Assembly: GCA_963575745.1 (NCBI GenBank)
Contig: CAUYUJ010021660.1
Span: forward strand, 125,836-189,835
DNA length: 64,000 nt
Source of the DNA: Prorocentrum cordatum
Taxonomy: Eukaryota > Sar > Dinophyceae > Prorocentrales > Prorocentraceae
Direction of reading: 5' to 3'
Below are positions 59,789 to 64,000 of this stretch, in pieces (the stretch's first letter is position 1; each line of letters begins with the position of its first letter). The position numbers were made by a program, and so were the translations under genes. Under the pieces are notes generated by a model that saw only the letters and a list, made by a program, of their open reading frames with translations, was not told the DNA's origin and made no database searches.

Positions 59789-60729
59789 ACCAGAGCTCGA
59801 GGGTCTGTGGCCCTCAACAACCACCCGAATCCAGCCGGCTGCTTGAACTCTGCGGACCAGCAAGGACCTGATGCCCGAGCACTGCGTGCCAGAGGCACGT
59901 TGGCGGATGGACGAGTACGAGCACGCACGCGGACCGAACCAAGCGCAGACGCGGCTGCGCACGCATGCGCATACGACCAAACATCAGCGCACGTAAACGC
60001 AGCACCACGGCTGCAGATGCTCCAGCCGAATCCCCAACGAGTGGGGTACGTGCCCCAAACACGATAAAATGAGACGATGTTTTCAACGCGGCATTGGCCC
60101 CCGAGGAGTTCAGCTACCCTCGGTCCGGCCTCGTCGCTTCAGCGCTCTGGGCCAAAATGCCCACACTGAAGTGTGCGCACGCCCCCGCCGTGACGACGGA
60201 TTCTGCGAATTCGGTCGTCGGGCTTCCGCCGCCCAGGGGCTGCAGGGCTCTGAGCCTCCACCGACCCCAGCCAACCTCCGTGTGCCATCGCACCACGCTG
60301 AGGGTGCGGCTGCCTGGGAAAGAATCGAAACTCGTTCGTCTGGGCAGCAAGTGGCCTGATGCCCGAGCAGCCGTTGGCCCGCCCTGGCGGCAGGCCGACC
60401 GCATCCCGCCTCGTCGGCACAGCCCCTCGCCCCCGAGCCGCCGCGGAGCGGCCTCGCGGGGGCGAGAGCCGACGTGCCCAGTCGAGTAGACGTTTGATGC
60501 GTCTGGCGTGTCGGTCTGACTGGGCGATGTGATGAACATGATGTTTTCTCAGCTTCGCAAGGAGTTGGCCCTGCAGGACTTTGTGCGACACCTGCAGGTG
60601 GCCTCGCTCGCTGAGCGCTCTGGGCCAGAAGGCTACGCATGCGACATGTGTCAGAGCTCGGGGGAGCCACTGGAATTACCAACATGCACACTGTCATGGT
60701 CCACATGTATGCTCTGTCTGGTGTTGTAG
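59789..60729. other. No recognisable gene
   Basis: GC-rich. CTTCAGCGCTCTGGGCCAAA (60138) and GCTGAGCGCTCTGGGCCAGA (60608) are similar and lie ~470 bp apart in similar context (..TCGTCGCTTCAG../..TCGCTCGCTGAG..). No gene identified. Confidence 0.45.
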
Positions 60730-60970
60730 TGTAATTCTCTATATAGTTATATTTATGTCTCTCTCTATATATATATCTATGTCTTTACTTATACATGTGT
60801 ATCTATCTGGATCTGCCAACTCAATTTGCCGATTTTCTACCATCTCAATCGGATCTACTCGCTCTGCTCTCTGCTCCCTACTCTCTACTCTCTCTATACT
60901 CTTTACTCTCTACTCCCTATCCACTACTATATCCGTTCTGCTCTTTCTACTCACTACTCCTCTGATGTGT
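60730..60970 (+). repeat. TATATCT and CTACTCTCTA low-complexity repeats
   Basis: TCTATATA words at 60735-60800, then CTCTACTCTCTACTC words at 60855-60960. Confidence 0.85.
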
Positions 60971-61244
60971 GCTGTCAATCATCTGCTCTCTACTCTTTGT
61001 TCTGCCCGTCTTCGCAAGGAACGGGGTACGGGGCCGTAGCAGAAAACACGAGAACCTGGGACTGGAGCCATGGAGTCAAGGACCCCAGGGGCCCGGCCGC
61101 CTACCGAACTCAGGCCGGCACTTCGCCACGCGGTTGCACTCTCTCACCGAGCGCGTTCCACTACCCGCAAAGTGATTATTGAATCGCTTCGCTCATTCCG
61201 CCGGCCCATAGTGTAGCGTCGCTGGCACTTGCTTGCGTGTTGGG

Positions 61245-61830
61245 GGGGGCATTTGGGTGGCCTCCTGGGGCCGCTTGGGGGCCTCTTGGGGGCCTCCTGA
61301 GGGCCTGTTGGGGGCCTCTTGGGGCCTCTTAGGGGCCTCTTGGGGCCTCCTGGGGACTTCTGAGGGCCGAGGGCTCGAAATATTGTTTCGTGTTCCCCCC
61401 CTGGGGTCCCTCTTGGGGCGTTCTTGGGGCCCTCTTGGGCCGTCTTGGAGGCCTCTTGGGCCGTCTTGGAGCCCTCTTGGGCCGTCTTGGGGCCCTCTTG
61501 GGGGCCTCTTGGGCCCTCTTGGGGCGGTCTTGGGGGCCTCTTGGGCCGTCTTGGGGTGTCGTGAAGCCGAAAAGGTGGAAACGCCAAAATCTCTCCAAAA
61601 CCTAAGGAAAAGCAGTGAATTTTGCCTCTTGGGGCCCTCTCGGGAGTGCTCTTGGAGGCCTCTTGGGGCGTCTGGGGGCCATCGTGGGCGTCTTGGAGCG
61701 ATCTTGTGGCATCTCGGACCCCTCATGTAGCATCTTGGGGGCCTCTTGGAAGCCTCTTGGCCCTTCTTGGGGCTCTCGGGGACGTCTCGGAGCCGCGTTG
61801 GTGCGCTGCTGGAGCGCCCTGGTGACTCCT
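61245..61830 (+). repeat. R4 degenerate minisatellite, array 4
   Basis: Dense GGGGGCCTCTTGGGGCCTCT and GGGCCGTCTTGGAGGCC words. An island at 61563-61625 (GAAGCCGAAAAGGTGGAAAC, CCAAAACCTAAGGAAAAG) corresponds to one in array 1 on the opposite strand. Confidence 0.75.
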
Positions 61831-61985
61831 CCCGGGACTCTCTCGGGACCTTGCCGGGGTACTTTCCGCCCGGGGGCCCCCAGGGGCCGCCCCGCGCGCG
61901 CGAAGTAGAAAGATTGTAAAGCAGTCACCGGAGATCTTAGCACGCCTCTGGCCCGTTGGGCCGGCGAATTCGCAAACGTCCGAAA

Positions 61986-64000
61986 AATTAGCCTGGTGAA
62001 GGACCCAACCATATGCAGTTGTGAATACCTTCGTTGTGTGCACCGCATTCGGTGGAGCTCCCATTGGGGCTACCAAACGTGTGAGGGGTGTGCCAAGATG
62101 GGTGCGGTGGGCGCATGCGCGCGCTCTCATTTGAGCCTTCGGTGGGGCCCTCTGTGGGGCACGAAACGTGTGAGTGGTGTGCCAAAATGGGTGCGTTGGC
62201 CCTGTGCAAACGCTTCCTATGGAGCCACGAAGCGTGTGAGCGGTGTGCCAAAATGGGTGCGGTGGCCGCATGCGAACGCTGGCATTTGGGCCTTCGATGA
62301 GACTCCCTATGGAGCCACGAAACGTGTGAGGGGTATGCAAAACTGGGTGCAGTAGCCGCATGCGAACGCTGGCATTTGGGCCTTCGGTGGGGCTCCCTAT
62401 GGAGCCATGAAACGTGTGAGGGGTGTGCCAAACTGGGTGCGGTGGCCGCATGCGAATGCTGGCATTTGGGCCTTCGGTGGGGCTCCCTATGGAGCCACGA
62501 AAAGTGTGAGGGGTGTGCCAAACTGGGTGCGGTGGCCGCATGCGAACGCTGGCATTTGCGATTTGGCCTTCGGTGGGGCTCCCTATGGAGCCACGAAGCG
62601 TGTGAGGGGTGTGCCAAAATAGGTGCGGTGGCCGCATGCGAACGCTGGCATTTGGGCCTTCGGTGGGGCTGCCTATGGAGCCACGAAGAGTGTGAGGGGT
62701 GTGCCAAACTGGGTGCGGTGGCCGCATGCGAACGCTGGCATTTGGGCCTTCGGTGGGGCTCCCTATGGAGCCACGAAACGGGTGAGGGGTGTGACAAACT
62801 GGGTGCGGTGGCCGCATGCGAACGCTGGCATTTGGGCCTTCGGTGGGGCTCCCTATGGAGCCACGAAACGTGTGAGGGGTGTCGCAAACTGGGTGCGGTG
62901 GCCGCATGCGAACGCTGGCATTTGGGCCTTCGGTGGGGCTCCCTATGGAGCCACGAAACGTGTGAGGGGTGAGCCAAACTGGGTGCGGTGGCCGCATGCG
63001 AACGCTGGCATTTGGGCCTTCGGTGGGGCTCCCTATGGAGCGAAACTCGAACGTGCAGGGCTGCCGCCAAACTGTGGGTGGCCGCATGCGAACGCTGGCA
63101 TTTGGGCCTTCGGTGGGGCTCCCTATGGAGCCACGAAACGGGTGAGGGGTGTGCCAAACTGGGTGCGGTGGCCGCATGCGAACGCTGGCATTTGGGCCTT
63201 CGGTGGGGCTCCCTATGGAGCCACGAAACGTGTGAGGGGTGTGCCAAACTGGGTGCAGTAGCTGCATGCGAACGCTGGCATTTGGGCCTTCGGTGGGGCT
63301 CCCTATGGAGCCACGAAGCGTGTGAGGGGTGTGCCAAACTGGGTGCGGTGGCCGCATGCGAACGCTGGCATTTGGGCCTTCGGTGGGGCTCCCTATGGAG
63401 CCACGAAGCGTGTGAGGGGTGTGCCAAACTGGGTGCGCTGGCCGCATGCGAACGCTGGCATTTGGGCCTTCGGTGGGGCTCCCTATGGAGCCACGAAAAG
63501 TGTGAGGGGTGTGCCAAACTGGGTGCGGTGGCCGCGTGCGAACGCTGGCGTTTGGGCCTTCGGTGGGGCTCCCTATGGAGCCACGAAAAGTGTAAGGGAT
63601 GTGCCAAACTGGGTGCGGTGGCCGCATGCGAACGCTGGCATTTGGGCCTTCGGTGGGGCTCCCTATGGAGCCACGAAACGTGTGAGGGATGTACCAAACT
63701 GGGTGCGGTGGCCGCATCCGAACGCTGGCATTTGGGCCTTCGGTGGGGCTCCCTATGGAGCCACGAAGCGTGTGAGGGGTGTGCCAAACTGGGTCCGGTG
63801 GCCGCATGCGAGCGCTGGCATTTGGGCCTTCGGTGGGGCTCCCTATGGAGCCACGAAACGTGTGAGGGCTGTGCCAAACTGGGTGCGGTGGCCGCATGCG
63901 AACGCTGGCATTTGGGCCTTCGGTGGGGCTTCCTATGGAGCCACGAAAAGTGTGAGGGGTGTGCCAAAATTGTTGACTGGTTGGAGGGCACAGGCAGGAA
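61986..64000 (-). mobile_element. Sat element, copy D (inverted, runs off window)
   Basis: Starts with the right block: AAAAATTAGCCTGGTGAAGG, ACCCAACCATATGCAGTTGT, the complement of the 3' end of copy B. Then at least 21 units of exactly 90 bp in the regular part: GGTGCGGTGGCCGCATGCGA, ACGCTGGCATTTGGGCCTTC, GGTGGGGCTCCCTATGGAGC, CACGAAACGTGTGAGGGGTG, TGCCAAACTG. The first ~270 bp are more diverged. One aberrant unit is at 63030-63075. Because 90 is divisible by three, long minus-strand frames (up to 724 codons, 30-residue repeats) stay open; I do not treat them as genes. The other end block lies beyond 64000. Confidence 0.85.

Noticed and set aside
61723-63991. Minus-strand frames of 667 and 724 codons with 30-residue repeats
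   Set aside because: They cover the satellite array, two overlapping frames are open at once, and related arrays with 77-bp units do not keep a frame. Kept as a low-priority question, not as genes.
1-64000. tRNA, rRNA, snRNA or tandem spliced-leader genes
   Set aside because: I looked for full spliced-leader, tRNA box and rRNA core words by eye and found none; a covariance-model search would be decisive and could not be run.

Overview
This window looks like nuclear DNA of a dinoflagellate, possibly a Prorocentrum-type genome. The species is inferred from overall style, not from a marker gene. The evidence is GC-rich DNA with very few intact genes, dense trinucleotide microsatellites, many short inverted-repeat elements, decayed LINE and copia-like retroelements, and one exon-like stretch that resembles an uncharacterised dinoflagellate protein family. 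I see no rRNA, tRNA, CRISPR or bacterial-type operon. About 100 Ns at 36276-36376 mark an assembly gap.

Layout. 1-475 is a conserved repeat block ending in a GGA microsatellite; a second, inverted copy of it fills 43678-46087. 2.5-8.5 kb holds microsatellites, two kinds of fold-back element, several dispersed repeats and one coding-like fragment (4535-5094). 8.8-13.8 kb is a degenerate LINE: ORF1, AP-endonuclease, a reverse transcriptase with an RNase H-like domain lodged inside it, then a C-terminal tail. 14-23.6 kb is repeats: TIR elements, an 11-bp AGCTAAGCTAA minisatellite, a 77-bp satellite array, and CCG and TCC microsatellites. 23.7-25.1 kb is a second satellite array. A 9.4-kb Ty1/copia-like LTR retrotransposon (25182-34588) follows directly, with two ~180-bp LTRs, a tRNA-iMet-type primer site, gag, protease, a methyltransferase-like domain, integrase, RT and RNase H, all frameshifted. 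34.8-35.8 kb is a third satellite array (inverted) lodged in a short TIR element. 36-42 kb has more TIR elements and a symmetrical 1.7-kb repeat complex. 42.4-43.7 kb is a second LINE RT remnant. 43.7-50.2 kb is almost pure simple sequence. 50.2-61.9 kb mixes fold-backs, a 1.6-kb composite TIR element carrying a LINE 3' end, and minisatellites. 61986-64000 is a fourth satellite array (90-bp units, inverted) that runs off the window.

Common logic. No host pathway can be read here. What can be read is the architecture of mobile and repetitive DNA. Three or four satellite arrays share conserved ends, so they behave as copies of one modular element (end block, microsatellite, variable-length tandem array, end block) rather than as independent satellites. 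A short TIR family with ends close to GTCGGGCRTGTCCCTCTACA occurs seven times. Once it brackets a LINE 3' end and once it contains a satellite element. Much of the microsatellite DNA sits inside such repeat units, which suggests that transposition spreads simple sequence in this genome.
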